A stretch of DNA of 64,000 nucleotides from JAJPKK01 sp963787675 (GCA_963787675.1 CAWBDV010000007.1:1116001-1180000), one strand, 5' to 3'; positions 25,969 to 36,014 are shown, counted from the stretch's first letter. Notes: generated by a model not told the origin, from the sequence alone. A program made the numbers and translations.

Positions 25969-26191
25969 TATCCGCCCATCGCCCCGGTTTACCGGTTTAG
26001 CCGCCTGCGGTGCTCGTCGGATGCATACGCTTCTCGGCCCGCGCCAGTCGGCATTTCGAGCAACGTATCCCTCAGCCTTGCTCTGGGTTGTTTTGCCGCT
26101 CTTGCCTCTTTTGAGGGCCTGTTCCGAAGCGGCGCGCCACCGCGAGATCGGCTCTACACACGGCGCATGTTATCGCAGGCCTCCTGTTACC

Positions 26192-27556
26192 TCATGCGCC
26201 CGACAGATTAGCAATGACTGTCTTGTAGCGTTCCTCGATCGCCGGCCACCTCCTGTGGCGGCCCGCTTCCACGACAATCTCTCCGCCGATGAACACTGTT
26301 TTCACTGCCGTTCGACCGACGACGAAGATCCAGGCATCGAGCCATTCGTCGCCGTGACGCAATGCGAGGTCCGGATGGTTTTCGTCGAGCAGCACGATGT
26401 CCGCGCGCAGACCGACGGCAAGGCCACCAATTGACTGCTGCAAGGCTTGTGCTCCTCCGGCGCATGCGGAGGCAAATAGCCGTAGACCTGTCAACTCGCC
26501 CTCCTGCATCGTCATGACATTACGGGCGCCTCGCGCTAGACGCTGTTCGTACTCCAGTTGTCGCAATTCGGCCGCAGCGTCGATCTGGATATTGGAGTCG
26601 GTGCCGACGCCGAATCGTCCTCCGGCAGCAAGGTAATCCGCGCCACCGAAGATGCCGTCGCCGAGCGATGCCTCAGTGAGCGGACACAGGCCCACCACGG
26701 CCCCGGACGCTGCCAGCGCACGTATTTCAGCTCCGGTCGTATGAGTCGCATGGATCAGGCACCAGCGTGAATTGACGCCGGCGTTGTCGAGCAGCCATTC
26801 CACTGGCCGACAGCCGAGGGCCGCGAGGCTTTCTTCCACTTCCTTCATCTGCTCGGCGGCATGGATGTGGATCGGCCCTTCGGGCGTCGCCTGGCAAATG
26901 ATGCGCAAGGTCTCGGGCGTAAGCGCGCGCAGCGAATGCGGAGCGATACCGACTTGTGCTTCCGGCAGGTCTGCCACGATGGCACGTGAGCGCTCGACGA
27001 GCTTGAGAAATCGATCTGGTTCATTGAGGAAGCGCCGCTGGCCCGCGTCTGGAGGCGCGCCACCGAAACCTCCATACGCATAAAACGACGGCAGCAACGT
27101 CAGGCCGATGCGGGTTTCGGCGCTGGCGGCGGCGATGCGCGCGGCCATTTCGCCGAGATCGGTGTAGGGTCGACCGTCGATATCGTGATGGAGATATTGA
27201 AACTCGCCTACCGCAGTGAAGCCCGCCTCCAGCATCTGCGTGTAAGCGAATGCAGTGATCGCTTGCACGTCATCTGGCGACAGGCGGTCGAGGAAGCGAT
27301 ACATCACCTCGCGCCAAGTCCAGAAGCTGTCAGCCGCTGGACCGCGGCGCTCAGCGAGCCCAGCCATACCGCGCTGGAATGCATGGCAATGAAGATTGGG
27401 GAGGCCTGGAATGGCTATGCCGGCGAAACGTTCAGCGCCTTCGCGCGTTGCACCTTCCGCGATCGAAAGGATGGTACCGTCCGTGACGCTGATCCGCACG
27501 TTGCGCGCCCAGCCGGATGGCAGCAGAGCGTGATCGAAAAAGAGTTCACGTCGCAA
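26192..27556 (-). CDS. hutF: Formimidoylglutamate deiminase
   Basis: Hydrolyses N-formimino-glutamate to N-formyl-glutamate and ammonia, the fourth step of the five-step histidine pathway. The 454-residue amidohydrolase has LPNLHCHAFQRGMAG (metal-binding HxH), PEGPIHIHAAEQ, CLIHATHT and FGVGTDSNIQ (metal Asp). The frame opens at a TTG (27556) that is well placed behind CGGAGAACGCCAC, so the start looks right although unusual. It is divergent from hutI across 76 bases. The frame is intact, unlike hutI and hutH. Confidence 0.95.
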   Translation of the reverse strand: MRRELFFDHALLPSGWARNVRISVTDGTILSIAEGATREGAERFAGIAIPGLPNLHCHAFQRGMAGLAERRGPAADSFWTWREVMYRFLDRLSPDDVQAITAFAYTQMLEAGFTAVGEFQYLHHDIDGRPYTDLGEMAARIAAASAETRIGLTLLPSFYAYGGFGGAPPDAGQRRFLNEPDRFLKLVERSRAIVADLPEAQVGIAPHSLRALTPETLRIICQATPEGPIHIHAAEQMKEVEESLAALGCRPVEWLLDNAGVNSRWCLIHATHTTGAEIRALAASGAVVGLCPLTEASLGDGIFGGADYLAAGGRFGVGTDSNIQIDAAAELRQLEYEQRLARGARNVMTMQEGELTGLRLFASACAGGAQALQQSIGGLAVGLRADIVLLDENHPDLALRHGDEWLDAWIFVVGRTAVKTVFIGGEIVVEAGRHRRWPAIEERYKTVIANLSGA

Positions 27557-27586
27557 GTGGCGTTCTCCGCTCCCATTGGGCGCTGC

Positions 27587-27596
27587 CTATATATAG
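27587..27596. promoter_or_regulatory. AT palindrome in the hutF/hutI divergent promoter
   Basis: CTATATATAG is a perfect 10-base palindrome in the short space between the divergent hut transcripts. GntR-type HutC repressors bind AT-rich palindromes of this sort, but no hutC is in the window, so it may instead be a -10-like element. Confidence 0.3.
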
Positions 27597-27632
27597 ATGA
27601 TTAGCACGCCTTTCCGGCCAGTGGAGGACGCC

Positions 27633-28837
27633 ATGCGGTTCGAAACTATATGGCTCGATGCGCGTCTGGCGACGCTCGCGCCTCGCCGGCCCGGGCTCGG
27701 TATTGTCGACCGCGGCGCAGTCGCAACCAAGGACGGGCGGATCGCTTTTGCCGGTCCTACGGCGGAGCTGCCAACCGGCTGGGATGCGCTCAATCGTGTC
27801 ACCCTTGACGGCCGCTGCGTGACGCCGGGGCTAGTCGATTGCCACACTCACCTCGTCTACGCGGGCGACCGCGCGGCTGAGTTCGAGCTGCGCCTTGCTG
27901 GTGCTTCATATGAAGAGATCGCGCAGGCAGGCGGCGGCATCGTGTCGACAGTGAAGGCGACACGTGCGGCGAGCGAAGACGATCTCGTTGCGGCAACGCT
28001 GCCGCGGCTCGACTGTTTTCTTGCCGAAGGTGTGACAACGATCGAAATCAAGTCGGGCTATGGCCTCGATTGCAAAACCGAAGTGCGGATGCTCCGCGCT
28101 GCGCGCCGGCTGGCGCGAGAGCGTAAGGTTGAAGTCGTGACGAGCTTTCTCGGTGCGTACGCATTGCCGCCAGAAGCGAACGGCGACAAGGAGCAGTATA
28201 TTGACGAGGTCTGTGCGATGATCCCTGCTGTCGCTCGGGACAAGCTCGCTGATGCGGTCGATGCCTTCTGCGAGAATATTGCATTCTCGCCCGAACAGAC
28301 GGCACGCGTGTTCCGGGCTGCGCAGACGGCGGGATTGCCAGTCAAGCTGCACGCCGACCAACTCTCGAACCTACACGGCGCGAAACTCGCAGCCACCTTT
28401 GGCGCGCTGTCCGCCGACCATCTCGAATTCACCGACGAGGAAGGGGTTGCAGCGATGGCGCGCGCAGGTACCGTCGCCGTGCTGCTTCCGGCGCGTTCTA
28501 TGTCCTGCGGGAAAATCAAGCGCCGCCAGTCGATGCCCTCCGCCGGCAGCGCGTGCCGACCGCGATTGCGACCGACTGCAATCCCGGCACGTCGCCGATT
28601 ACGTCATTGCTTTTAATTTTGAATATGGCGGCGACCCTATTCCGGCTCACGGTCGATGAGACCATCGCCGGTGTCACCCGCGAAGCGGCGCGCGCCCTCG
28701 GCCGGCAGTGCGAGATTGGGACACTCGAGCCAGGCAAGTGGTGCGACCTCGCCATTTGGAACATCGAGCGACCGGCCGAGCTGGTCTACCGTATCGGCTT
28801 CAATCCCTTGCATGCGCGGGTCTGGAGAGGCAGATGA
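27633..28837 (+). pseudogene. hutI: Imidazolonepropionase, one-base frameshift
   Basis: Third enzyme of histidine degradation, a zinc or iron amidohydrolase. The ATG at 27633 follows GTGGAGGACGCC. The first frame has CHTHLVYAGDRAAEF (HxH), IKSGYGLD, KLHADQLS and SADHLEF and then runs out at ARSMSCGK. Reinserting one G in CCGGCG near 28490 restores PGAFYVLRENQAPPVDA and the metal Asp in TDCNPGTSP, through to the stop at 28837. All catalytic residues are present in the joined protein, so an assembly indel is as likely as real loss. The last base overlaps the hutH start (ATGA). Confidence 0.92.
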
Positions 28838-30379
28838 CGGCCGCGATCACGCTCACACCGGGACGCGCCACGCTCGCCGACTGGCGCGCCGTTGCAGACG
28901 GTGCTGCCGTCCGACTCGATCCCGCCGCGATGTCGGCGGTTGAGGCAGCCGCGCGGGCAGTCGACACCATCATCGCGAGGGGTGAGCCGGTCTACGGCAT
29001 CAACACCGGATTCGGGAAGCTGGCGAGCGTGCATATTGGGTCTGACGATCTTACGACGCTGCAGCGCAATATCGTGCTTTCGCACGCTGCCGGGGTGGGT
29101 GACCCGATGCGGCCGGCACATGTGCGGCTGATGATGGCATTGAAGCTCGCGAGCCTCGGCCGCGGCGCCTCCGGGGTGCGGTTGCGGACCGTTGAGATGC
29201 TCGAAGTCATGCTGGCACGCGATCTGATCCCGGTGATACCGAGCCAGGGCTCGGATCGGGGCCTCGGGGGATCTCGCCCCCCTCGCGCATATGACGGCGG
29301 CGATGCTCGGGATCGGCGAAGTGCAGCTTGCCGGCGACCGCATGCCGGCTGGAGCCGGGCTCGCGCGCGCCGGGCTCGCGCCGATCGTGCTCGGCCCGAA
29401 GGAAGGGCTCGCGCTGCTGAACGGCACCCAGTTCTCGACTGCGGAGGCATTGGCAGGCCTGTTCGCGATTGAACGCGTGTTCCAGGCGGCGCTGATCACC
29501 GGCGCGCTCTCAACGGATGCCGCCAAGGGCTCCGACACGCCATTCGATGCGCGCATCCACGCCCTGCGCGGTCATCGCGGCCAGATCGAGGTTGCCGCTG
29601 CCTTGCGCGCGCTGATGGCGGGCAGCTCGATCCGCGCATCTCACCTCGCCAACGATGATCGCGTTCAAGACCCTTATTGCTTGCGCTGCCAGCCGCAGGT
29701 GATGGGTGCCGTGCTGGATTTGCTGCGGCAGGCAGCGGCCATGTTGGCGACGGAAGCGAATGGGGTCTCGGACAATCCGCTGATCTTCGCGGACAGCGGC
29801 GAGGCGCTGTCCGGCGGCAACTTCCACGCCGAGCCGGTGGCGTTCGCCGCCGACATTCTGGCGATCGCGGTGTGCGAGGTCGGCTCGCTTGCCGAGCGGC
29901 GCATCGCGATGCTGATCGACCCCGCGCTCTCGGGGCTGCCGGCCTTTCTCACGCCGCAGCCGGGTCTCAATTCCGGTTTCATGGTCGCGCAGGTGACGGC
30001 GGCGGCGCTGGTTGCCGAGAACAAGCAGCACGCCTATCCAGCCAGCGTCGATTCGATCCCGACCTCTGCTAACCAGGAGGACCATGTGTCGATGGCGGCA
30101 CATGGCGCGCGCCGGCTTATGGCCATGGCAGAGAACGCCGCGAATGTTGTTGCGATCGAACTTATCACGGCGGCGCAGGGCTGCGACTTCCATACCCCGA
30201 TGAGGTCCAGCGCGGCGCTTGAGCGTATCCGCGCGCGCCTGCGTGAACGCGTGCCGAGGCTCGAGCACGACCGTTATCTCGCGCCCGACATCGCTTCCGC
30301 CGCCGATCTCGTGCGGTCTGGCGCGCTTACCGGGGTAGCCAGCGTCGACCTGCCAAGCCTCGAAGGAACGAGTGCATGA
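28834..30379 (+). pseudogene. hutH: Histidine ammonia-lyase, one-base frameshift next to the MIO site
   Basis: Converts histidine to urocanate and ammonia. The first frame reads YGINTGFGKLASVHI and RNIVLSHAAGVGDPM, then is lost at PSQGSD. Removing one base (A at 29255) restores PSQGSVGASGDLAPLAHM, whose Ala-Ser-Gly (codons 29261-29269) forms the MIO cofactor. The rest, including NSGFMVAQVTAAAL and PTSANQEDHVSMA, is intact to 30379. The shift sits six bases before the active site. Start overlaps the hutI stop and stop overlaps the hutG start (ATGA both times), which shows a tightly coupled operon. Confidence 0.93.
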
Positions 30380-31173
30380 CCGAACCATGGCTCACTGTGA
30401 GGCGTGGAGAGGTGCCGCTCATCGTCTCATTTCCACACACCGGTCTCGAACTTCCGTCTGACTGCACGGCGGGCCTCGTCTCGAAGGATCTCGCACGCCA
30501 TGACACCGACTGGTACGTCGACCGGCTCTATGTCTTCGCCCACGACCTCGATGCAACCATTGTGCACACCGCGCTCTCGCGCACGGTCATCGACGTCAAC
30601 CGCAATCCGTCCGGTGCCTCGCTTTATCCCGGGCAGGTCACGACAGGTCTAGCGCCGACCGAAACCTTCGATGGCCGGCCACTCTATCGCAACGATGCGG
30701 CGCCGATGCCGAATGAGATCGAGCGCCGCAAAGAGCTTTATTTCGCGCGCTATCATGCGGCGCTCGCCCAGGAGCTAGCGCGCCTGCGCGCTCTGCACAA
30801 GCGCGTGGTCCTGTACGATTGTCATTCGGTCCGGTCGGTGATCCCGCGCCTGTTCCCGGGCGAACTGCCGGTCTTCAACATCGGCACCAACAACGGCAGG
30901 GCGTGCAATTCTGTGTTGACCGAGCGGATCACCGCCATCTGCGCGGCAACCCAATGGTCGCATGTGGTGGATGGCCGCTTCAAAGGTGGCTGGATCAACC
31001 GGATCTACGGCAGACCCACGGACGGCATCCACGCGGTGCAGATGGAACTCGCGATGCGCGGCTATCTTCCCGACGAGAGCGATCCGCCCCGGTGGGACGC
31101 CAATTTCGCGAAGCCGATCCAAGAGATCCTGCGGGCGGTACTCGAAGCCTGCCTCGCGTTTGCCCGCTGCTGA
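30376..31173 (+). CDS. hutG: N-formylglutamate deformylase
   Basis: Cleaves N-formyl-glutamate to glutamate and formate, the last step of the pathway that uses hutF. A 265-residue FGase family protein: VPLIVSFPHTGLELPSD, HDTDWYVDRLYVFAHDL, SRTVIDVNRNPSGASLYPG and LYDCHSVRSVIPRLF. Starts inside the hutH stop codon and is followed at 10 bases by hutU. Intact. Confidence 0.95.
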   Translation: MTEPWLTVRRGEVPLIVSFPHTGLELPSDCTAGLVSKDLARHDTDWYVDRLYVFAHDLDATIVHTALSRTVIDVNRNPSGASLYPGQVTTGLAPTETFDGRPLYRNDAAPMPNEIERRKELYFARYHAALAQELARLRALHKRVVLYDCHSVRSVIPRLFPGELPVFNIGTNNGRACNSVLTERITAICAATQWSHVVDGRFKGGWINRIYGRPTDGIHAVQMELAMRGYLPDESDPPRWDANFAKPIQEILRAVLEACLAFARC

Positions 31174-31183
31174 AGAGGACCCC

Positions 31184-32851
31184 ATGCCCACTCGTCTCGA
31201 TAATACTCGCATCATCCGGGCACCGCGCGGCCCAAAGCTTTCCGCCAAAAGCTGGCTGACCGAGGCGCCGCTGCGGATGCTGATGAATAACCTCGATCCC
31301 GAGGTGGCCGAAAAGCCGCACGAGCTCGTGGTCTACGGCGGCATGGGCCGTGCCGCGCGTGATTGGGAGAGTTTTGATCGCATCGTCGCAACCCTCACCG
31401 CGCTTGAAGCGGATGAGACGCTGTGCGTGCAATCCGGTAAACCGGTCGGTGTGTTTCGCACGCACCCGGACGCACCGCGGGTGCTGATCGCGAACTCGAA
31501 CCTCGTGCCCCACTGGGCAACGCTTGACCATTTCAACGAGCTCGACCGCAGGGGCCTGATGATGTACGGCCAGATGACTGCGGGCTCGTGGATCTACATC
31601 GGCTCGCAGGGCATCGTCCAGGGCACCTATGAGACTTTCGCGGAGGTCGGGCGGTGCCACTACGGCGGCAACCTCACCGGCAAATGGATTCTTACTGCCG
31701 GGCTCGGGGGCATGGGCGGCGCGCAACCGCTCGCCGCGACCATGGCGGGCGCTTCGCTGCTGGCGATCGAATGTCGGCCCTCGCACATCGAGATGCGGCT
31801 CAAGACCGGTTATCTCGATACCCAAGCAAAGAACTTGGACGAAGGACTGGCAATGATCGAGCGCGCGCGCCGCGAGGGGAAGCCGCTCTCCGTTGGTGTG
31901 CTCGGCAATGCGGCCGAGATGGTGCCCGAGCTGGTACGTCGTGGCGTGAAACCTGACGCGGTCACCGACCAGACATCGGCACACGATCCGATCAACGGCT
32001 ACCTGCCCGCAGGCTGGACGCTGGACGAATGGGATACTCGAAGCGCGAGCGATCCCAAGGGCGTCGAGCGCGCGGCGAAGGAATCGATGGCGGTCCACGT
32101 GCGCGCGATGCTTGAATTTTGGCAGCGCGGCATCCCCACCTTCGACTACGGCAACAACATCCGGCAGATGGCGAAAGACATGGGCGTCGAGAACGCCTTC
32201 GACTTCCCCGGCTTCGTGCCGGCCTATATCCGTCCTCTGTTTTGCCGTGGCATCGGCCCGTTCCGATGGGTGGCGCTCTCAGGCGACCCGGAGGACATCT
32301 TCCGCACCGACACCAAGGTCAAGGAGCTGATGCCGCACGACTGGCACCTGCACAACTGGCTCGACATGGCAAAGTCGCGCATCCAATTTCAGGGCCTGCC
32401 CGCGCGCATCTGTTGGGTCGGGCTTGGCGACCGCCATCGTCTCGGGCTTGCGTTCAACGAGATGGTGGCGCGCGGCGAGCTCAAGGCGCCGATCGTGATC
32501 GGCCGCGATCACCTCGATTCGGGTTCCGTCGCGAGCCCCAACCGCGAAACTGAGGCGATGAAGGACGGCTCGGACGCGGTCTCAGACTGGCCGCTGCTCA
32601 ACGTGCTGCTCAATTGCGCCTCTGGCGCCACCTGGGTGTCCTTCCACCATGGCGGTGGAGTCGGCATCGGCTTTTCCCAGCACGCCGGCATGGTGGTTGT
32701 GTGCGATGGCACGCCAGAGGCGGCGCGTCGGATTGAGCGAGTTCTTTGGAATGACCCGGCCTCTGGCGTCATGCGACACGCGGAAGCCGGCTACGATGAA
32801 GCAATCGCCTGTGCGAAGGCTTACGCACTTAATCTGCCGAGCTTGAGCTGA
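31184..32851 (+). CDS. hutU: Urocanate hydratase
   Basis: Second enzyme of the pathway, hydrating urocanate to imidazolonepropionate with tightly bound NAD. The 555-residue product is of normal length. It shows GLGGMGGAQPLAA (NAD binding), FCRGIGPFRWVALSG with the active-site Cys, and SGATWVSFHHGGGVGIGFSQ. The ATG at 31184 follows GAAGAGGACCCC; the long frame upstream overlaps hutG and is not used. Last gene of the operon. Confidence 0.96.
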   Translation: MPTRLDNTRIIRAPRGPKLSAKSWLTEAPLRMLMNNLDPEVAEKPHELVVYGGMGRAARDWESFDRIVATLTALEADETLCVQSGKPVGVFRTHPDAPRVLIANSNLVPHWATLDHFNELDRRGLMMYGQMTAGSWIYIGSQGIVQGTYETFAEVGRCHYGGNLTGKWILTAGLGGMGGAQPLAATMAGASLLAIECRPSHIEMRLKTGYLDTQAKNLDEGLAMIERARREGKPLSVGVLGNAAEMVPELVRRGVKPDAVTDQTSAHDPINGYLPAGWTLDEWDTRSASDPKGVERAAKESMAVHVRAMLEFWQRGIPTFDYGNNIRQMAKDMGVENAFDFPGFVPAYIRPLFCRGIGPFRWVALSGDPEDIFRTDTKVKELMPHDWHLHNWLDMAKSRIQFQGLPARICWVGLGDRHRLGLAFNEMVARGELKAPIVIGRDHLDSGSVASPNRETEAMKDGSDAVSDWPLLNVLLNCASGATWVSFHHGGGVGIGFSQHAGMVVVCDGTPEAARRIERVLWNDPASGVMRHAEAGYDEAIACAKAYALNLPSLS

Positions 32852-32915
32852 AAAATCCACCGTGAATGGTGGCTCGTCAGATCAGCCTGGCAAGAGCCTG
32901 GACGAAATGTGCGGG

Positions 32916-33737
32916 TCAGAATGAGATTGGCTTCACCCCAACCGGAGTTGCCGCGGCATTCGTCCGCATCCAGTCCGCGGGTGGATCGGCCGCCCTGGGC
33001 GCGTTGTGATTGGGATTGAAAATCAACTTGTATACCCTGCCGCGAGCCGGATCGTCCCAGACGACTGCGACGTGCCCCCACTTCCCGGCTTGGCGCAACA
33101 TGTTGAAGTACCCTTTTTGAGAGCTACCCAACTCTGCGGCGGCTCGATTGACCTCAGCTTGCGTGGCTCCTTGCGGCCGCGCATATAGATACGCGATGGC
33201 TGCACGAAGACCGGAAAACCCGAAATGATATGATCCGTCGCGCCGGTTTCGGCGAAAATGCCGCATTTCGGATGTGACATTAGCGGGTGATCGGTCCGCA
33301 CGCTCGGAAAGCGGGGCACGATTGCAAATCTCGATTTTCGGCTGGGTCGGGTTTCGCCGCAGGGGCCGCAATTGCTCACGCAAGTCCGCTCGACGTAACG
33401 CCCCGGCAACCGTCATCCAGTCGTCAGCCGCCTTACCGGCGAGACTGACTTCGTCGAGCAGCTCCTTTTCGTGCGGCGAGAGCAGTCGCGGCGCAACCAG
33501 TTCAGCCGCATAAGGAGCGACAAGCTCCGCACGGGCCGTCATGGGATAGGGGAGGCCCGCGCCGTGCCGGACAGCGGCGCGTTCGACGACGGCCGTGATC
33601 TGCGACGAACCGACGGGACGGCCGGCACGTCCCAAGTTGCGCAGTACCCCGCTGTCCAGCATACCGTCGCCGCTGCGCGTCACCGCTGTGCGGTTACGCC
33701 GGTGGTTGCGCTTCAAGCACAAGGTCAGGCGACGCAA
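32916..33737 (-). CDS. Hypothetical protein with C-terminal winged-helix-like segment
   Basis: Up to 273 residues. The C-terminal part (GATQAEVNRAAAELGSSQKG then GHVAVVWDDPARGRVYKLIF) looks like a DNA-binding helix-turn-helix and wing. The middle is charged and shows no catalytic motif. The start is uncertain: 33737 opens the frame, but ATGs at 33662 and 33542 are possible and none has a good RBS. The upstream end abuts a group II intron relic, so the N-terminus may be altered. Confidence 0.6.
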   Translation of the reverse strand: MRRLTLCLKRNHRRNRTAVTRSGDGMLDSGVLRNLGRAGRPVGSSQITAVVERAAVRHGAGLPYPMTARAELVAPYAAELVAPRLLSPHEKELLDEVSLAGKAADDWMTVAGALRRADLREQLRPLRRNPTQPKIEICNRAPLSERADRSPANVTSEMRHFRRNRRDGSYHFGFSGLRAAIAYLYARPQGATQAEVNRAAAELGSSQKGYFNMLRQAGKWGHVAVVWDDPARGRVYKLIFNPNHNAPRAADPPADWMRTNAAATPVGVKPISF

Positions 33738-33960
33738 GGGCGGGGCTTATCCACTCTCGCACCTTTACGGGCACTTCAAGCTCGTACGCCTGTGCCGGCT
33801 TGGGCACGACATGCCGTGGGTGAAGGCGTGATGTCTTGTCCGAGAGCCGGATGCGGGAGATCTGCATGTCCGGTTCGATGAGCGGGATGTGGAAACGGAG
33901 CCATGGTTGAACCACTAAGGCACCGCCAGACGAAAGAGGCGGCAACAGATATGTTCAGAC
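33690..33960 (+). mobile_element. Group II intron 3' fragment (maturase tail and domain V)
   Basis: Encodes the reverse-transcriptase/maturase C-terminus KHKVRRRKGGAYPLSHLYGH then FKLVRLCRLGHDMPWVKA and a stop at 33831. The following RNA has a domain-V-like hairpin (AGCCGGATGCGG, GAGA, TCTGCATGTCCGGTT, 33853-33880). The catalytic RT domain and the 5' intron are missing. Confidence 0.75.
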
Positions 33961-34126
33961 TACCCCCACCGCGCCACATCTCGACTCTACCCATCATTTC
34001 CGCCGCCCAGACCTCGCGAGGCAAAGCCGATGGCCAATGATCCCGTGGTCCGATGACGAAGCTGCTTGGGTTCCTGCTGAGTGCGGCCAATTTCTCGACC
34101 CGCACCCATGAGCCCGCCACCGAAGG

Positions 34127-34618
34127 TCACTGGCTAGAGTTTAGGCGCGGCGTTTGTGGGAAGAATGTGCGCGAAGCCGAGTCAGGAGCGTTGTCGACCT
34201 GCGTTGGTGGTTGATGGCTTGCTATCACCCATTGGGCGCCCAGCACTAAGGATATAAAGATCATAATTGCGTATATGAAGCCCCGGGGATAGCTCACTGC
34301 GCTGATGCCGAACAACGTTTCAGGCGACCTGATATTGGAGTTGGCCCGGTGCGGCAAAAGCGCGATCAAGCGAGTTGCAACCGCGCCGGGGTCTAGATGT
34401 GCCAATGGCTCGTCAGGTAGTGCCGCAATCAACGAGGTCAATCTCCGGGTCGCGGTTTCCCCCGGCAACTGAGCTAATTCCTCGGCTTCCTCCCAGGGGT
34501 CGACGTCCAGCCGCGCCAACGCTGAGACGACGCTCAGCACCATTCCATTTTTGTCCACACCGATCGGCGCGAACAGGAAGTTGTCAAACTCAGATCCAAG
34601 GGGAGCATTTGAATTCAT
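34127..34618 (-). CDS. Conserved hypothetical protein with C-terminal membrane anchor
   Basis: A 163-residue protein starting MNSNAPLGSEFDNFLFAPIG, with an acidic soluble part (LDVDPWEEAEELAQLPGETA) and one transmembrane helix (FIYAIMIFISLVLGAQWVIA) near the C-terminus. I recall similar proteins in Bradyrhizobium. The frame extends far upstream, but that part is antisense to the recombinase relic and is not credible; the ATG at 34618 (or 34654) is the likely start. Function unknown. Confidence 0.7.
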   Translation of the reverse strand: MNSNAPLGSEFDNFLFAPIGVDKNGMVLSVVSALARLDVDPWEEAEELAQLPGETATRRLTSLIAALPDEPLAHLDPGAVATRLIALLPHRANSNIRSPETLFGISAVSYPRGFIYAIMIFISLVLGAQWVIASHQPPTQVDNAPDSASRTFFPQTPRLNSSQ

Positions 34619-35042
34619 TTTAGCCGCCGAATTTGCCGCCTCTATCGAATACATATGCCGATAATCAGGGATCACCCCTTGATACGGATCAAAGAGAGAT
34701 GATCGGTTGTCGGATTCATCTGACAGGCCCAAAAGAGATCCAGAGCAATTCCACCGGCCAGTCGCGGCCGTCCGGCGGCTATGGACGTGGAGCGCACCCG
34801 CGACGAACGATTGCAGTCGGGTAGCTCCGGCACGGCGAGGCGCAGATCGCGTGTCCTGCGGCTTCGGTGGCCGAAAGCAGCGCCCGCTCAATATTTCCGT
34901 CGCACCGTGGTCCCGTTGACGCCGGAACGATTGGTTGTCGGACCGCCGATAGAACTGGGGCCGGATGCGATACGACCTACCGATCTGCCGGCGACGGTTG
35001 CCGCTCCGGTGGCGCCACGGCCTAGAACCACCGGCCGGTTTC
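34619..35042. other. Region without a supported gene
   Basis: About 420 bases between the membrane-anchored hypothetical protein and the inverted repeat; frames on both strands lack any recognisable family. Confidence 0.4.
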
Positions 35043-35340
35043 TGAAAACGCCGCCGCGATGGCGAACCATCCCTCCACCCGCACCACACAGCTCTATGAT
35101 CGCCGGCGCGACGAGGTAAGCCTCGATGAGGTGGAGCGGATTTCGATTTAGAAAACAACCTCGTGGGTTCCGTGGGCTTCGTGGGTTTTTCCAGCCGCTC
35201 CCTATTTTGTGTACATACGACCCAAGCGCTTCTCGATCCCATTCGCGAAAGGACAAAACAAACCCACGTAACCCACGAACCCACACTAGACCGCCTTCTC
35301 AAGGCAGTACTTCAAAGTGGCCTTGGCAGAACTATCGCCG
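35043..35340. repeat. Inverted repeat, copy 2: recombinase and primase C-terminal relics
   Basis: On the plus strand 35043-35151 encodes ENAAAMANHPSTRTTQLYD then RRRDEVSLDEVERISI, the end of the recombinase at 19500. On the minus strand 35286-35340 encodes SSAKATLKYCLEKAV, the end of the primase at 19365. The GTGGGTT-type palindrome between them is also kept. Sequence on both outer sides is unrelated to copy 1. Confidence 0.9.
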
Positions 35341-35345
35341 CCCGG

Positions 35346-35615
35346 TCGCGATCCGCCGTACCCAACTCCTCCCGCTCCAAGTGAAGCTCCAAGAGCCTTT
35401 CGAACGCTGGAGGCGACATCATGCATGATGAATTGATCGGCTCCATCTCGTCGCGGACCACGGACGTGAGGAGTAACCAACCCGTTGTCATCTCTAGGCG
35501 GCGGTTTGATCGTCCGCCACGCGCGGCCCGAGGTGCGCTTTGCGCGCGCTGAAGGCGGCGGAACGACCCGCCGCAGCCCCAACGCGCTCCCCAGGGCGGA
35601 CTTGACCAGGAGAAA
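35346..35615. other. Short region without a supported gene
   Basis: Unassigned sequence between the inverted repeat and the next frame. A G/C-rich stretch near 35500-35570 has no clear coding pattern. Confidence 0.35.
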
Positions 35616-35915
35616 GTGGCCTACTGGTATTTTCGGCTAAATGGGCTCTTCCAGATCGAGAACTTCGTCCTCCACCCTGGCAGGCGCGGCGGTCAGCGCA
35701 CGGACGCCGACCTATTGGCGGTGCGGTTTCCCAATCGCGCAGAGTTCCTGTACGATCGCCCGGACCGTCCGATGCCCGACGATGTTGCCCGACTTTCGCT
35801 GTCGGGCAAGCTGATTGATCGGAAGCGAAGACACATATGCAAGCATCTCGGCATAAACCAGATTGCGGACCGTTGCGAGCGTTCGCGTCCGCAGGGCGCA
35901 GATAGGGCTGAGTAG
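35616..35915 (+). CDS. N-terminal part of a conserved hypothetical protein
   Basis: Residues 1-65 (WYFRLNGLFQIENFVLHPGR then RTDADLLAVRFPNRAEFLYD) match the start of a family of uncharacterised proteins found near restriction and mobile genes. After about residue 75 the sequence loses that character, so the gene is probably truncated. It opens with GTG, and the conserved frame also continues a few codons upstream (DQEKVAYWYF). Confidence 0.5.
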   Translation: MAYWYFRLNGLFQIENFVLHPGRRGGQRTDADLLAVRFPNRAEFLYDRPDRPMPDDVARLSLSGKLIDRKRRHICKHLGINQIADRCERSRPQGADRAE

Positions 35916-36014
35916 TTTCAAGCCATATCTTCGTGGGACCGCTGTAGGTATCATCGATCTACGCGCTGGCCGGTGCTAGACGCCGCTGTTCTCGTGTCTC
36001 GAGTGCATCAACTT

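Noticed and set aside
34619..35302. N-terminal extension of the membrane-anchored hypothetical protein
   Set aside because: The extension reads antisense through the recombinase relic and the inverted repeat, and lacks protein-like conservation; the credible start is near 34618.
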